Source: Schaalia canis
GTDB lineage: Bacteria > Actinomycetota > Actinomycetes > Actinomycetales > Actinomycetaceae
Reading direction: 5' to 3'
Assembly: GCF_003858455.1 (NCBI RefSeq)
Contig: NZ_RQZF01000010.1
Coordinates: 1 to 64,000 of the forward strand
Length of the DNA: 64,000 nt
Below the pieces are notes generated by a model. That model was not told the DNA's origin, searched no databases, and saw only the letters and a program-made list of their open reading frames with translations. Both the position numbers and the translations under genes were made by a program. Of the stretch, positions 8,832-17,700 are shown piece after piece; position 1 is the first letter of the stretch, and every line of letters begins with the position of its first letter.

Positions 8832-9881
8832 ATGACCTCCCTTCGCACCCGCTTCTCCGCCCTCGCGGCCGTCGCCGCCCTCGCCCTGACCGCCTGTGCA
8901 GGTGGCACCAGCCAATCCGGCGCCGCCGCAACCGACACCAACGCCTCTGGCGCTACCGAGTCTGCAGTCTCGGGCAATGTCATCACCCACGCCTACGGCA
9001 CCACTGAAATCCCCGAAAAGGTTGAGCGCATCGCCACCGTTGCCTGGGGCAACCACGAGGTTCCCCTCGCCCTGGGTGTCATGCCCGTCGGCATGGCCAA
9101 GCAGAGCTGGGGCGTCACCGACGATTCAGGTATGCACCCCTGGACTGCTGATGCTGTGAAGGCCATTGGTGGTGAAGCCCCCGTTCTTTTCGACGAGACC
9201 GACGGCATTAACTTCGAAGCCATCGAAGCCACCAAGCCTGACATTATTCTCGCTACCTACTCGGGCATTACCAAGGAAGAGTACGAAACCCTCTCCAAGA
9301 TCGCCCCGACCATCGCCTACCCCACCACCGCGTGGGGCACCCCCTGGCGTGACCTCATCACCATCAACGCCGCTGCCATCAACAAGAAGGACGAGGGCGA
9401 CACACTCGTCGCCGACACCGAGGCAAAGATCGCCGAGGCCGCCGCCAAGTACCCCCAGCTCGCCGGTAAGTCGGCCGCATTCTTCTACGGCTCCACCGAA
9501 GATCTCTCCAAGGTCGGCTTCTACGGCACCCGCGACCCCCGCACCGCATTCCTCTCTGACCTTGGCATGAAGGTTCCCGCCTCCGTCGCGGCCGCTACCG
9601 AAACCACTGAGGATTTCCACATTCAAGTCTCAGCCGAAAACGCCGACACCCTCTCTGACGTGGACGTCATCGTCATGTACGGCTCCGACGCTGACCTGGC
9701 CAAGTACCAGGCTGACCCCCTCCTGGGCACTATCCCCGCCTTCAAGAACGGATCGGTCGTTTTCGTGGGTAACGGTGAAACCGCATTCTCCGCAGCCGTT
9801 GGCATCAGCCCCCTGTCCATCCCCTGGGTCGTTGAGGAATACACCCAGAAGATCGCCGCAGCCGCAGACAAGGTCAAGTGA
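8832..9881 (+). CDS. Iron-siderophore ABC transporter substrate-binding lipoprotein
   Basis: 349 residues. Signal peptide with lipobox LALTAC at about residue 20, then a short Ala/Ser/Gly/Thr-rich linker. The mature part has the FecB/FepB-type (class III, TroA-like) layout, for example VERIATVAWGNHEVPLALG, INFEAIEATKPDIILATYSGIT and VDVIVMYGSD. It binds a ferric siderophore at the cell surface and delivers it to the two FecCD permeases encoded next. First gene of a five-gene run joined by 4- and 8-base overlaps. The iron box upstream supports an iron role; the actual siderophore is not determinable. Confidence 0.93.
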   Translation: MTSLRTRFSALAAVAALALTACAGGTSQSGAAATDTNASGATESAVSGNVITHAYGTTEIPEKVERIATVAWGNHEVPLALGVMPVGMAKQSWGVTDDSGMHPWTADAVKAIGGEAPVLFDETDGINFEAIEATKPDIILATYSGITKEEYETLSKIAPTIAYPTTAWGTPWRDLITINAAAINKKDEGDTLVADTEAKIAEAAAKYPQLAGKSAAFFYGSTEDLSKVGFYGTRDPRTAFLSDLGMKVPASVAAATETTEDFHIQVSAENADTLSDVDVIVMYGSDADLAKYQADPLLGTIPAFKNGSVVFVGNGETAFSAAVGISPLSIPWVVEEYTQKIAAAADKVK

Positions 9882-10942
9882 TCCACACCGATCACTCAAC
9901 GTCTGTGAGAATCCAGCGTCTTTTCGTAGCGGTCCTGGTTGCCCTCGCGGTGACCGGGGCCGCTGCGGCATGCTCCGTGGCCTTCGGTGCCCGCATCGTT
10001 ACCCTGCCTGAAATCCTTGACGGGCTCCGCGCCGTCGGCGTGGCGCTCCCAGGCACTACCGATGCTTCCGCCGATGCCGCACACAGTGTTGCCGCGTTGG
10101 CCGTTGCCGAACGCCTCCCCCGCACTGCTATCGCCCTGGCCGTCGGGGCCGCTCTTGGCGTTTCGGGCACACTTATGCAAGCTGTCACCCGCAACCCCAT
10201 TGCCGACCCCGGCATCCTCGGCATCAACCACGGCGCAGCCCTGGGCGTCATCCTCGGCATGACCCTGTGGCACACCTCCGACCTACGTATCACCCTCTGG
10301 CTTGCCCTGGCTGGGGCATTCACCACCGCCTGCTTCGTCTACCTCATTGGATCCTTGGGGCCCGGAGGAACCACCCCCATTAAGCTCGCCCTCGCTGGCG
10401 TTGCCACCACAGCACTGCTATCTTCCCTGGTCACCGCTATTCGCCTTCCCCAGGACCAGGCACTAGATGAGTTCCGCTACTGGCACACAGGGTCTTTAGG
10501 GCGTGGCAGTTGGGACACCCTCGGCACTGTTGCCCCACTACTCGGCGTCGCCCTCCTGGTAGGAATCCTCTGTGCGCGAGCCCTCAACTCCCTCGCTCTG
10601 GGAGACGAGGCCGCCACCGCCCTCGGCGTCAATGTGGCACGCACCCGCATTATTGCCGTCTCCGCTGGCGTGGCGCTCTGCGCTGCAGCAACAGCCGTGG
10701 CCGGCCCGATTAGTTTTGTCGGCCTCATGGTGCCCCACACGCTGCGCGCCCTGTGGGGCCAGGACATGCGCCTCATCCTGCCCCTGAGTGCCTTTGGAGG
10801 CGCAGCCCTCCTGACTTTTGCTGATGTTGCAGGGCGCATTATCGGCCGCCCCAACGAGGTTGCCGTCGGCATCATCACCGCCTTCATTGGCGCCCCCATC
10901 CTTATTGCCATTGTCCGGGCAACCAAGGTGCGTGACTTATGA
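9878..10942 (+). CDS. FecCD-family iron-siderophore permease
   Basis: 354 residues with a GTG start overlapping the upstream stop (GTGA); another GTG nine codons later is an alternative. About nine to ten membrane segments in the BtuC/FecCD fold, with family motifs ERLPRTAIALAVGAALGVSG, QAVTRNPIADPGILGINHGA, GDEAATALGVNV and GPISFVGLMVPH. It forms a heterodimeric channel with the next permease. The next gene starts inside this stop codon (ATGA). Confidence 0.94.
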   Translation: MIHTDHSTSVRIQRLFVAVLVALAVTGAAAACSVAFGARIVTLPEILDGLRAVGVALPGTTDASADAAHSVAALAVAERLPRTAIALAVGAALGVSGTLMQAVTRNPIADPGILGINHGAALGVILGMTLWHTSDLRITLWLALAGAFTTACFVYLIGSLGPGGTTPIKLALAGVATTALLSSLVTAIRLPQDQALDEFRYWHTGSLGRGSWDTLGTVAPLLGVALLVGILCARALNSLALGDEAATALGVNVARTRIIAVSAGVALCAAATAVAGPISFVGLMVPHTLRALWGQDMRLILPLSAFGGAALLTFADVAGRIIGRPNEVAVGIITAFIGAPILIAIVRATKVRDL

Positions 10943-12105
10943 GCGCCCCCTCCTTCCCTCCAGGCGCGCCCGCTTCTCAGGTAACGGGCGGCGCGCACGC
11001 CCTCGCCGCTGACATTCGCGTAGAACGAGGCCGACGCGCCCGCCGTCACTCTCTTGTCACCATCAGCCTGGCCACCCTGGTCTTTGCTCTGTTCTGGATG
11101 ACCCTCGCCTACGGTGAAAAAATCTTCACCCCCGTTGAAATCATGGGCGTTATTGCTGGTAACGACGTGCCTGGCGCAGGCTTTGCGGTCGGGGAAATCC
11201 GCCTCCCTAAAGCGCTGCTTGGCATGCTGGTCGGCATGGCAATGGGGATGGCCGGACACGCCTCCCAAACTCTGCTCCGCAATCAACTGGCCAGCCCTGA
11301 CATTATCGGCATCACCTCGGGAGCCAGCGCGTCGGCTGTATTCGCCATCCTCGTGCTGGACTGGTCGGGCATGCGCGTCACCGTGCTTGCCCTTATTGCA
11401 GGTATCACCACCGCGCTGCTCATATATCTACTGGCAACCCCCGGTATCCTCGGGGCACTCTGGGCCTACATGCGGGCCGCAGCAAGTGGCCAGCCGCGCC
11501 CCCAGCTCAGTATGGGAAGTGGCAGCGCCCAAGGTGGACGCCTGATCCTCATTGGTATTGGCGTGTCGGCCATGTTCACCTCACTCATTTCCTACCTGCA
11601 GCTTGAAGCAAAGATCTACGACGTGAACGACGCCCTCCGTTGGCTTTCCGGCTCTCTTTCGGCCGCACAATGGGGCCATGTTCCCTTCATGTCCGGGGCT
11701 CTCATCATCTTTGGAGGCATCCTCCTGTGGCGCAGCCGTGACTTGTCCCTGCTCGCTCACGGTAATGAGGCCGCTACCGCCCTCGGCGTTCCCGTCAACG
11801 CTGCGAGCGTGAGCATTATCCTCGCCCTTGTGGGCCTGGCTTCCGCATCGGCCGCGGCCACCGGCCCCATTGCCTTCCTATCTTTCCTGGCTGGGCCGAT
11901 CGCTGTGCGCCTTCTTGGCCCCGTCGACCGCTCGGCACTGATCCCCTCAGCCCTCATGGGGGCCTGCCTGGTTTTGGGAGCCGACCTCGTTGGACAGCAT
12001 CTGGCTCCTGTGCGCCTTCCCGTTGGTGTTGTCACGTCTTTGATTGGCGCACCCTACCTTCTGACGCAACTTATCCGCATCAATCGACAGGGGACCAGCG
12101 CATGA
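10939..12105 (+). CDS. FecCD-family iron-siderophore permease, second subunit
   Basis: 388 residues. Same FecCD fold as its neighbour: RLPKALLGMLVGMAMGMAG, LLRNQLASPDIIGITSGASA, GNEAATALGVPVN and GPIAFLSFLAGPIAVRL. The ~40-residue N-terminal cytoplasmic stretch before the first membrane segment is longer than usual. A loop of about 25 residues (YMRAAASGQPRPQLSMGSG) also breaks the usual spacing. ATGA overlaps on both ends tie it to the permease before and the ATPase after. Confidence 0.94.
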   Translation: MSAPSFPPGAPASQVTGGAHALAADIRVERGRRARRHSLVTISLATLVFALFWMTLAYGEKIFTPVEIMGVIAGNDVPGAGFAVGEIRLPKALLGMLVGMAMGMAGHASQTLLRNQLASPDIIGITSGASASAVFAILVLDWSGMRVTVLALIAGITTALLIYLLATPGILGALWAYMRAAASGQPRPQLSMGSGSAQGGRLILIGIGVSAMFTSLISYLQLEAKIYDVNDALRWLSGSLSAAQWGHVPFMSGALIIFGGILLWRSRDLSLLAHGNEAATALGVPVNAASVSIILALVGLASASAAATGPIAFLSFLAGPIAVRLLGPVDRSALIPSALMGACLVLGADLVGQHLAPVRLPVGVVTSLIGAPYLLTQLIRINRQGTSA

Positions 12106-13022
12106 GCGCACTTGCCCAGCATCCCAGCCATGTCGGCGCTCAGCGCCTTGGCCACCCTCATGACCGTGCTCAATCGCGCGCACTCTCCACGCGCGACCTG
12201 ACCTCTGGATACCGCAATGTCCCGGTTGTGCGCAGCGTCAATGTGGATATTCCTCCAGGGAAAATCACCGTCATTGTTGGCGCCAACGCCTGCGGAAAAT
12301 CCACGCTTCTCAAAACAATGGCCCGCATTATCCCCACCATCTCTGGGGCGACTGTCCTTGATGGTCACGCGATTACTGCCATCCCCACCAAAGAACTTGC
12401 CCGTCAGCTTGGCATGCTCCCCCAGCACCCCTTAGCGCCTGAAGGGATCACGGTGGCTGACCTCGTTGGACGAGGCCGACACCCCCATCAGCGTCTTTTC
12501 CGCGCCTGGAGCGGGGAGGATGCTCAGATTGTTGCTGAGTCTTTAGAGGCAACAGGGATTGCGGACCTCGCTCAGCGCAGTATTGACGAACTCTCGGGTG
12601 GGCAGCGTCAGCGCGTGTGGATTGCCATGGCTCTGGCCCAGCGTACGGATGTGCTGCTTCTTGACGAGCCCACCACCTTCTTGGACCTCACCCACCAGGT
12701 GGAGGTGCTGGACCTGCTCACTGATGTGAACCGTGAACGAGGCACCACCGTGGTCATGGTCCTGCATGACATTAACCTGGCCGCCCGCTACGCCGACCAC
12801 ATTATTGCCATGAGGAATGGCCAGGTGGAAGCTGAGGGCGCACCACGCGAGGTCGTTACCGAGCAGATGGTGTATTCGGTGCTGGGCTTGCGCGCGCAGG
12901 TCATTGCCGATCCCGTGTCAGGGACGCCGCTCATTGTGCCGATTGGACGCCACCATGCGGCCGGAGGTGAAGCGCAGTTCGCGCTCAAGGGCGTGCCACA
13001 GGAAGGTTTCGGCAATGACTGA
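12102..13022 (+). CDS. Iron-siderophore ABC transporter ATP-binding protein
   Basis: 306 residues of FepC/FhuC type. Walker A is GANACGKST (Cys instead of the commoner Gly in the middle), the signature is LSGGQRQRVW, Walker B is LLLDEPTTFLD, and the H-loop is in VLHDINLAARYADHI. The N-terminus carries ~35 extra residues before the ATPase core (start of the domain at TRDLTSGYRN). It powers import by the two FecCD permeases. Its 3' end overlaps the siderophore-interacting protein by 8 bases. Confidence 0.94.
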   Translation: MSALAQHPSHVGAQRLGHPHDRAQSRALSTRDLTSGYRNVPVVRSVNVDIPPGKITVIVGANACGKSTLLKTMARIIPTISGATVLDGHAITAIPTKELARQLGMLPQHPLAPEGITVADLVGRGRHPHQRLFRAWSGEDAQIVAESLEATGIADLAQRSIDELSGGQRQRVWIAMALAQRTDVLLLDEPTTFLDLTHQVEVLDLLTDVNRERGTTVVMVLHDINLAARYADHIIAMRNGQVEAEGAPREVVTEQMVYSVLGLRAQVIADPVSGTPLIVPIGRHHAAGGEAQFALKGVPQEGFGND

Positions 13023-14172
13023 GTCCACCAGCTACGCCCTCGACGCCTGCCCGCCCGCTGACCTGCCACCCTTCCGGCTTTTCCGCATGACGGTGAGTGC
13101 CATTGAGGACCTCACCCCGTCGATTCGTCGTTTCACCTTCCAGGGTGAGGATGTGGAGCACTTCGGCGATCCTGGCCTGGATCAGCGCATTAAGGTCATC
13201 TTGCCCGCTGGCGGAGAGGCTGTGGGAAGCGCGACTCGCACCGTTCCCTCGGCCTCGCCCCAAGAGACTGCCTCCACTTTCACCACCGCATCTACTTCTC
13301 CTCCTAATGGTGGCGGCGCGCAGATGCCTGATCTCAACGCGACGGCGTGGGCGTGGGCCTCGTCCCTGTGGGACACCCCCGACTGGTACGGAACCTGGCG
13401 AGCAATGGATCCGAGCACGCGGCCTGTCATCCGCACCTACACCACACGAGCCGTGCGTTACGAGCAGGGCGAGGTTGATGTCGATATGGTTGTCCACCCT
13501 CCGCTGAGCGTGGCACATGGCGAGCCTGCTTATGAGGGCGGACATGTGATGGCCGCCGACGAGGAAGCGGAGGAGCGTGGGTTGGGACCTGCCGCGCGGT
13601 GGATTCGCAACGCGCGCGTGGGGGACGAGGCCATGATCCTGGGTCGCAACCGCTACTTTGTGGGGGACTGCGGTGGGCAAGATTTCATCGCTCCAGCCCT
13701 CACGGAGGCTTTCCTTATTGGCGGGGACGAGACGGCTGCTCCCGCAATTGCGCGCATGATGGAAGAACTGCCGGCGAGCGCCAGGGGCGTTGCTGTGGTG
13801 GAGTTGCCCTCGGATGCGGATTGTTCGTATCTGCCCACCCATCCTGGCATTGAGGTGCGCGTATTTGGGCGGGGCGATCGCCCTCATGGTGAGCGTCTGG
13901 TGGCCGAGGTGATGCGGGCGGCCGCCGAGCTATCCCCGCCGGGTGTAGCCCACGAGGTGGAAGAGATCGACATTGATCACGACATTTTATGGGAGGTGCC
14001 TCGCCATGCGAAGGGCGGGGCTGCACTCAAACGCGCTTCTTTATACACCTGGCTAGCTGGCGAGGCCGGAGCCGTGAAGACCCTGCGGCGCCACCTGGTG
14101 GCTGAGCGGGGCATGGATCGTCGATCGGTGGCCTTCATGGGGTATTGGAGGTTGGGCCGGGCTGAGTGCTGA
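13015..14172 (+). CDS. Siderophore-interacting protein (ferric reductase flavoprotein)
   Basis: 385 residues from the ATG at 13015. A larger frame opens upstream inside the ATPase gene and is a shadow. FAD-binding motif RTYTTRAVRY, then GPAARWIRNARVGDEAMILG and FLIGGDETAAPAIARMMEELP, identify the SIP/ViuB family, which releases iron from imported siderophores by reduction in the cytoplasm. Between the first strand region and the FAD motif is an unusual ~70-residue Ser/Thr/Ala/Pro-rich insertion (roughly residues 65-135). Last gene of the iron operon, with an 8-base overlap with the ATPase. Confidence 0.92.
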   Translation: MTESTSYALDACPPADLPPFRLFRMTVSAIEDLTPSIRRFTFQGEDVEHFGDPGLDQRIKVILPAGGEAVGSATRTVPSASPQETASTFTTASTSPPNGGGAQMPDLNATAWAWASSLWDTPDWYGTWRAMDPSTRPVIRTYTTRAVRYEQGEVDVDMVVHPPLSVAHGEPAYEGGHVMAADEEAEERGLGPAARWIRNARVGDEAMILGRNRYFVGDCGGQDFIAPALTEAFLIGGDETAAPAIARMMEELPASARGVAVVELPSDADCSYLPTHPGIEVRVFGRGDRPHGERLVAEVMRAAAELSPPGVAHEVEEIDIDHDILWEVPRHAKGGAALKRASLYTWLAGEAGAVKTLRRHLVAERGMDRRSVAFMGYWRLGRAEC

Positions 14173-14277
14173 GTGTTGAGTGTCGCCTGCACCGGATATA
14201 GTGTGCCGCGTGCTGCCTTGTGCGCTGACTGCCTTGTGCTGCGTTGTTCGTAGGGGAGGCTGGGCAGGGCGTCCTCG

Positions 14278-14337
14278 ATATGTACTCCGCGAGTACATAT
14301 CCGGCGGACGTGTACCTTTTCGGGTCGAAAAAGTACA
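14278..14337. repeat. Palindromic GTAC repeat block upstream of fic
   Basis: Two adjacent palindromes. The first is ATATGTACTC-cgc-GAGTACATAT (14278-14300, perfect 10-base arms). The second is TGTACCTTTTCG-ggt-CGAAAAAGTACA (14311-14337, one mismatch). A -10-like TAAGCT (14346-14351) follows, and the fic ATG is 6 bases after it, so the second palindrome covers the -35 area. A near copy of the whole block lies just after fic (15533-15634). Confidence 0.85.
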
Positions 14338-14357
14338 TATCGGACTAAGCTGGTCCC

Positions 14358-15452
14358 ATGTGGACAACACCCGAGCTGCCGCGCCAGGATCTTCCGCCAC
14401 TTCCTCCTAGCGAGGAAGTGGAGACCCCCGCTGTCCTGAAGGCAGTTATTGCGGCAAGTCGCCAGCTTTCCGCGCTGAAAGTGGCGTGCTCACGTCTGCC
14501 CGACCCGGCAATCCTTATTAACACCATCCCATTGTTGGAAGCGCAAGCCTCAAGCGAAATTGAAAACATCGTCACCACTAACGATGAGCTCTTCCGCGCT
14601 GTTCACAATGCCTCCGATCAGCCGATTACTCCTGCTGTGAAAGAGGCGTTGAGGTACCGCCAGGCAATGAGGGTAGGGTCTGACCTGATCGCAGAGAGGC
14701 CCTTGGGTGTCTCAACAGCGATCGAAGTGTGCACGCAGATTCGAGGTGTCCAGGCCCGGATTCGCGATCACGGTGGAACCTTCATTGGTAATCCGCGAAC
14801 GAAGGAGCGCATCTACACCCCTCCTGAGGGGCGTGAGGTGATCACGAAGCATCTTGGTTTATGGGAGGACTTCCTTCACCGCGATCATGGGATTGATCCC
14901 TTGGTCGTCATGGCGCTGCAGCACTATCAGTTCGAGGCTATTCATCCCTTTAGTGATGGGAATGGTCGAACTGGTCGTGTCCTCAATATGCTCACCTTGA
15001 TGGAGAAAGATCTCCTTGGGGACCCTGTTTTGTATCTTTCGGGCTACATTGTTCGCCACAAGCAGGATTACTACAAGCTGTTGCGCGGCGTGACAGAAAG
15101 AGATGAGTGGGAGCCGTGGATCCTGTTCATGGTATCCGCCTGTGAGGTCACGGCAGCGTGGACCCTGCAACTGATTGAGACCATCACCGCGATGCAAGCG
15201 GAGGTTGAGGGGCGTATTCGCACTCTCGTACCCAGGGCTCCTGCCGCTGACCTCGCGCGGCTGCTGTTCACGCAGCCTTACATCCGAATCGAGAATATTA
15301 CGGAGGCTGGTTACGCACAGCGCCAAGCCGCATCGCGTTGGTTATCGGATCTCGTTCGTGCACGAATCTTGGAAGAGGAAAAGATCGGGCGAGGCAAGAT
15401 CTTCGTCAATGCTGCCTTGCTTGACATCCTTTTCGAGGCTCCTTTGGCGTGA
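14358..15452 (+). CDS. Fic/DOC-family AMP-transferase
   Basis: 364 residues. Fic_N domain (~1-120), then the Fic core with the catalytic motif HPFSDGNGRTGR at residues 196-207, intact in His, Asp, Gly-Asn-Gly and Arg. An N-terminal class II inhibitory-helix motif S-x-x-x-E-N is seen in SSEIEN (S65, E69, N70); in known Fic proteins its Glu blocks productive ATP binding, so the enzyme should be auto-inhibited. The C-terminal ~100 residues look like a winged helix (ASRWLSDLVRARILEEEKIG). It likely transfers AMP to a protein target. Start: ATG 6 bases after TAAGCT with no Shine-Dalgarno, suggesting a leaderless mRNA. Palindromic repeats flank it on both sides. Confidence 0.93.
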   Translation: MWTTPELPRQDLPPLPPSEEVETPAVLKAVIAASRQLSALKVACSRLPDPAILINTIPLLEAQASSEIENIVTTNDELFRAVHNASDQPITPAVKEALRYRQAMRVGSDLIAERPLGVSTAIEVCTQIRGVQARIRDHGGTFIGNPRTKERIYTPPEGREVITKHLGLWEDFLHRDHGIDPLVVMALQHYQFEAIHPFSDGNGRTGRVLNMLTLMEKDLLGDPVLYLSGYIVRHKQDYYKLLRGVTERDEWEPWILFMVSACEVTAAWTLQLIETITAMQAEVEGRIRTLVPRAPAADLARLLFTQPYIRIENITEAGYAQRQAASRWLSDLVRARILEEEKIGRGKIFVNAALLDILFEAPLA

Positions 15453-15532
15453 ATGACGAGCGCTGTTCTTGTGCGGCGCTAGATCTACCCCTCTGTCCTC
15501 TGCCGCTTAGCGAAGTAGTAGTTTCATCCTGT

Positions 15533-15634
15533 TATGTACTCCGCGAGTACATATCCCGCTGATATGTACCTTTTCGGCCTCAAAAAGTACATATCGCTCG
15601 AACGTGTACCTTTTCGGGCCAAAGAAGTACATAT
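15533..15634. repeat. Palindromic GTAC repeat block downstream of fic
   Basis: Three palindromes: TATGTACTC-cgc-GAGTACATA (15533-15553), ATATGTACCTTTT/AAAAAGTACATAT (15562-15594, one mismatch) and GTGTACCTTTTCGGGCC with AAAGAAGTACATAT (15604-15634). The first two repeat the arrangement and most bases of the block before fic in the same orientation, so fic sits between direct repeats of about 60 bases. Confidence 0.85.
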
Positions 15635-16013
15635 GCGGGTGGGTGGTTCTGGATAGACGCGGCTTCGTTAAGCTCCGGTCCCGGGCCTTGATCTGAGGTC
15701 TCGATCTGAGGCATCGAGCCGTGCCCAGGCAGCGACTCTAGGCGTGGAGTCCAGGCATGGTACCCAGGAGGTAAAAGGCACCCGCATCCCTTCCCTGCCT
15801 TCGGCTGAGCTTTCCTATCCATCCCCGTCAGAAACAAGATGAATGCGGTGCCGGCGCATCTGGCCGCCTTCGCCAAGCTGATCCCATTTGTGTCTGGTGC
15901 TGCTCAGGAGGGGTTTTCTACTGTTTTTGCCTCTGCTTCGGGTGTGCGGTGACGGTTCGTTTCGACATCCGCACTTCTTCTGTGGCTATGGAGAAATCGT
16001 GAAAATCCGTTGA
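15635..16013. other. Stretch without a convincing gene
   Basis: Nothing firm is seen. A 37-codon plus-strand frame (15839-15952, beginning MNAVPAHLAAFAKLI) has plausible codon use but no recognisable domain and no good ribosome site. It may be a gene remnant, in keeping with the decayed RhuM and HipA next door. Confidence 0.3.
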
Positions 16014-17047
16014 CTATGGGTGCCTTTGCTCGAGGGCTTTTACAGCTTCGTCAGCAAAACGGTCGTAATCGCTGACATAGTTATGGTCTTGTTGCTCCCG
16101 GAAAGCTGCATATTGTGCGAGAGCATGTTGATCCGCAGCTTTTTTGGTGAGCTTTCCGGCATGGTCAAGAATCTCTCGGCTATCAAGCGTGAGAACTTGA
16201 TCAAGGAGGGTAGCCCACTGCTCCATGGTTGTTATCAGATGGCGCTTAGCTTGAGACTCTGCCAGGTTCAGATAGGCCTCGACAATCCGTCCTAGTTCAT
16301 CTAACTCCTCGCGAGTGAGGTAGTTTTTGCCAACCGTAACATCCGCTGGAAGTATCTTTCCTTGGGGGCGTTGTGCCAAGATGTCAGTCCCATATGAGGT
16401 TTGGTGGCATCTGCACGGGCTTTGATGGGTTCAGCTGCCGTCTGTCCATGCACAGCGAAATGCAGTTTATTCTGAATAGTCGAGAAGAATCGGCGCGTTG
16501 TTGGCGAATCTGAGGAGTAGTCAACGGCGGTGGAGTAGATGTCCGTGATCTTTTGGTAGAGGCGTCTTTCGGATAGACGAATCTCGCGAATCTGTTGTAG
16601 GAGCTGCTCAAAGTAATCAACGCCCAGAATCTCTCCTGATTCCATGTGCTCTCGGTCAATCACAAAACCTCGTAAGGTGAAGTCTCGCAGTACTTTGGTG
16701 GCCCACTGCCTGAACTGCGTCGCACGGATGGAGTTGACGCGGTAACCAACAGAGATTATGGCATCAAGGTCATAATGCTTGATTGATCGAGTGACCTCGC
16801 GGGTGCCCTCGGATCGAACTATCCGGAAATTCCGGACAGTTCGATCCATCTGCAGTTCGCCGGAGTCGTAGATGTTAAGCAAGTGCTCGTTAATGGTTCT
16901 GACATCAACGTCGAAGAGTTCTGCTAGAGCTTTCTGAGTCAACCATATAGTGCCATCTTCGTAACGTACTTCAAGGCTGGAATTCGCATCGGTTGTGAAG
17001 ATGAGGAAGTGCTGGGAAGAGTGACGGACTGACGGCATGCTGGTCAT
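16014..17047 (-). pseudogene. rhuM: RhuM-family protein, broken by one-base frameshift
   Basis: The N-terminal frame (ATG at 17047, or 17038) encodes about 245 residues typical of the RhuM family: IWLTQKALAELFDVDVRTINEHL, YDLDAIISVGYRVNS and ATQFRQWATKVLRDFTLRGF. After WHNAP the protein continues correctly only in another frame (QGKILPADVTVGKNYLTREELDELGRIV), to the stop at 16014. Adding one base to the five-C run (complement of 16364-16368) restores the whole family sequence, about 344 residues. This is either a recent homopolymer deletion or a sequencing error. RhuM proteins are often found beside restriction or toxin genes; their function is unknown. The start overlaps the small upstream gene (ATGA). 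Confidence 0.85.
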
Positions 17048-17211
17048 GGATACCCCCGGATGGCTCGCAACTCGACTTTTACTCTGCGTCCGTCGTAGTG
17101 CAGGACATCTTCCATTGTCTCTCCTTGAAGAGCTAATGCGTAACGAACGGCTCCCCTGTGGATAACTTTTTGGAGATGCACCTGAGAGCAGGCAATATTC
17201 AGATGCTTCAT
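17044..17211 (-). CDS. Small unknown protein between DUF2218 and RhuM
   Basis: 55 residues from the ATG at 17209-17211 (MKHLNIACSQVHLQ). The start overlaps the stop of the DUF2218 gene and the stop overlaps the RhuM start, each by an ATGA. Two tight overlaps make a translated, coupled gene more likely than a chance frame. No domain or membrane segment is recognised. The C-terminal half (YDGRRVKVELRAIRGYP) is basic. A longer in-frame upstream extension lies inside DUF2218 and is unlikely. Confidence 0.5.
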   Translation of the reverse strand: MKHLNIACSQVHLQKVIHRGAVRYALALQGETMEDVLHYDGRRVKVELRAIRGYP

Positions 17212-17642
17212 GTGCCGCGTTCTTCCTTCGCGCGGTGGTGGGCGGCAACCTCTTCGGGGGTTAATGGGCCTTGCGAGGTGCCCGCACTCCCGTCCTCGCG
17301 CTGCCACTGCACAGCCAGAGAATCCTTGGAACCAAAACGCGCCAGGTGAATACCGACAACCTGTTCAATGTGGGCAAGATCGTCAGCGGCGGGGGAGTTG
17401 GGCAGTGAAATCTCCATAACGAGGGTGCCGTCCTGGGCCTTTAGCGCACAGGAGGCGGCAAGTTCGTCCTCGCGAATGAAGTTGAGGTAGCCCTGTTCGG
17501 CCTCGCTATCCCAGTCGGCTTGAAGTTTGCGACCCATGTGAGCGACAAGCTGCTTGGCGTAGCGGACAGGACGATCGGTGGCGACCTGAGCGCGAGATGT
17601 GAGGGTGAGGGACGAGGGCGAAGCCGTCAATGCAGAAGTCAT
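17208..17642 (-). CDS. DUF2218 domain protein
   Basis: 144 residues from ATG 17640-17642, chosen because AGGTGG lies 8 bases upstream; a GTG four codons earlier is possible. Residues ~20-105 match DUF2218: ATDRPVRYAKQLVAHMGRKL, GYLNFI, then a C-terminal strand-rich part with LVMEISLPNSPAADDLAHIEQVVGIHLARFG. DUF2218 genes are commonly found with siderophore uptake genes in actinobacteria, fitting the iron operon about 3 kb away. I infer that the two were once adjacent and that fic/rhuM came between. Biochemical function is unknown. Confidence 0.82.
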   Translation of the reverse strand: MTSALTASPSSLTLTSRAQVATDRPVRYAKQLVAHMGRKLQADWDSEAEQGYLNFIREDELAASCALKAQDGTLVMEISLPNSPAADDLAHIEQVVGIHLARFGSKDSLAVQWQREDGSAGTSQGPLTPEEVAAHHRAKEERGT

Positions 17643-17700
17643 AAGGCTATCCACCTAACTTCATCTGCTATGCCCGGTGGATCCCGCTGTGTGGCTGTGA

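Noticed and set aside
14278-15634. fic as an insertion sequence bounded by terminal repeats
   Set aside because: Flanking blocks are direct, not inverted, copies and there is no transposase or target duplication visible.
15580-15876. 98-residue minus-strand frame next to fic repeats
   Set aside because: Runs through the palindromic repeats and has no coding-like pattern.
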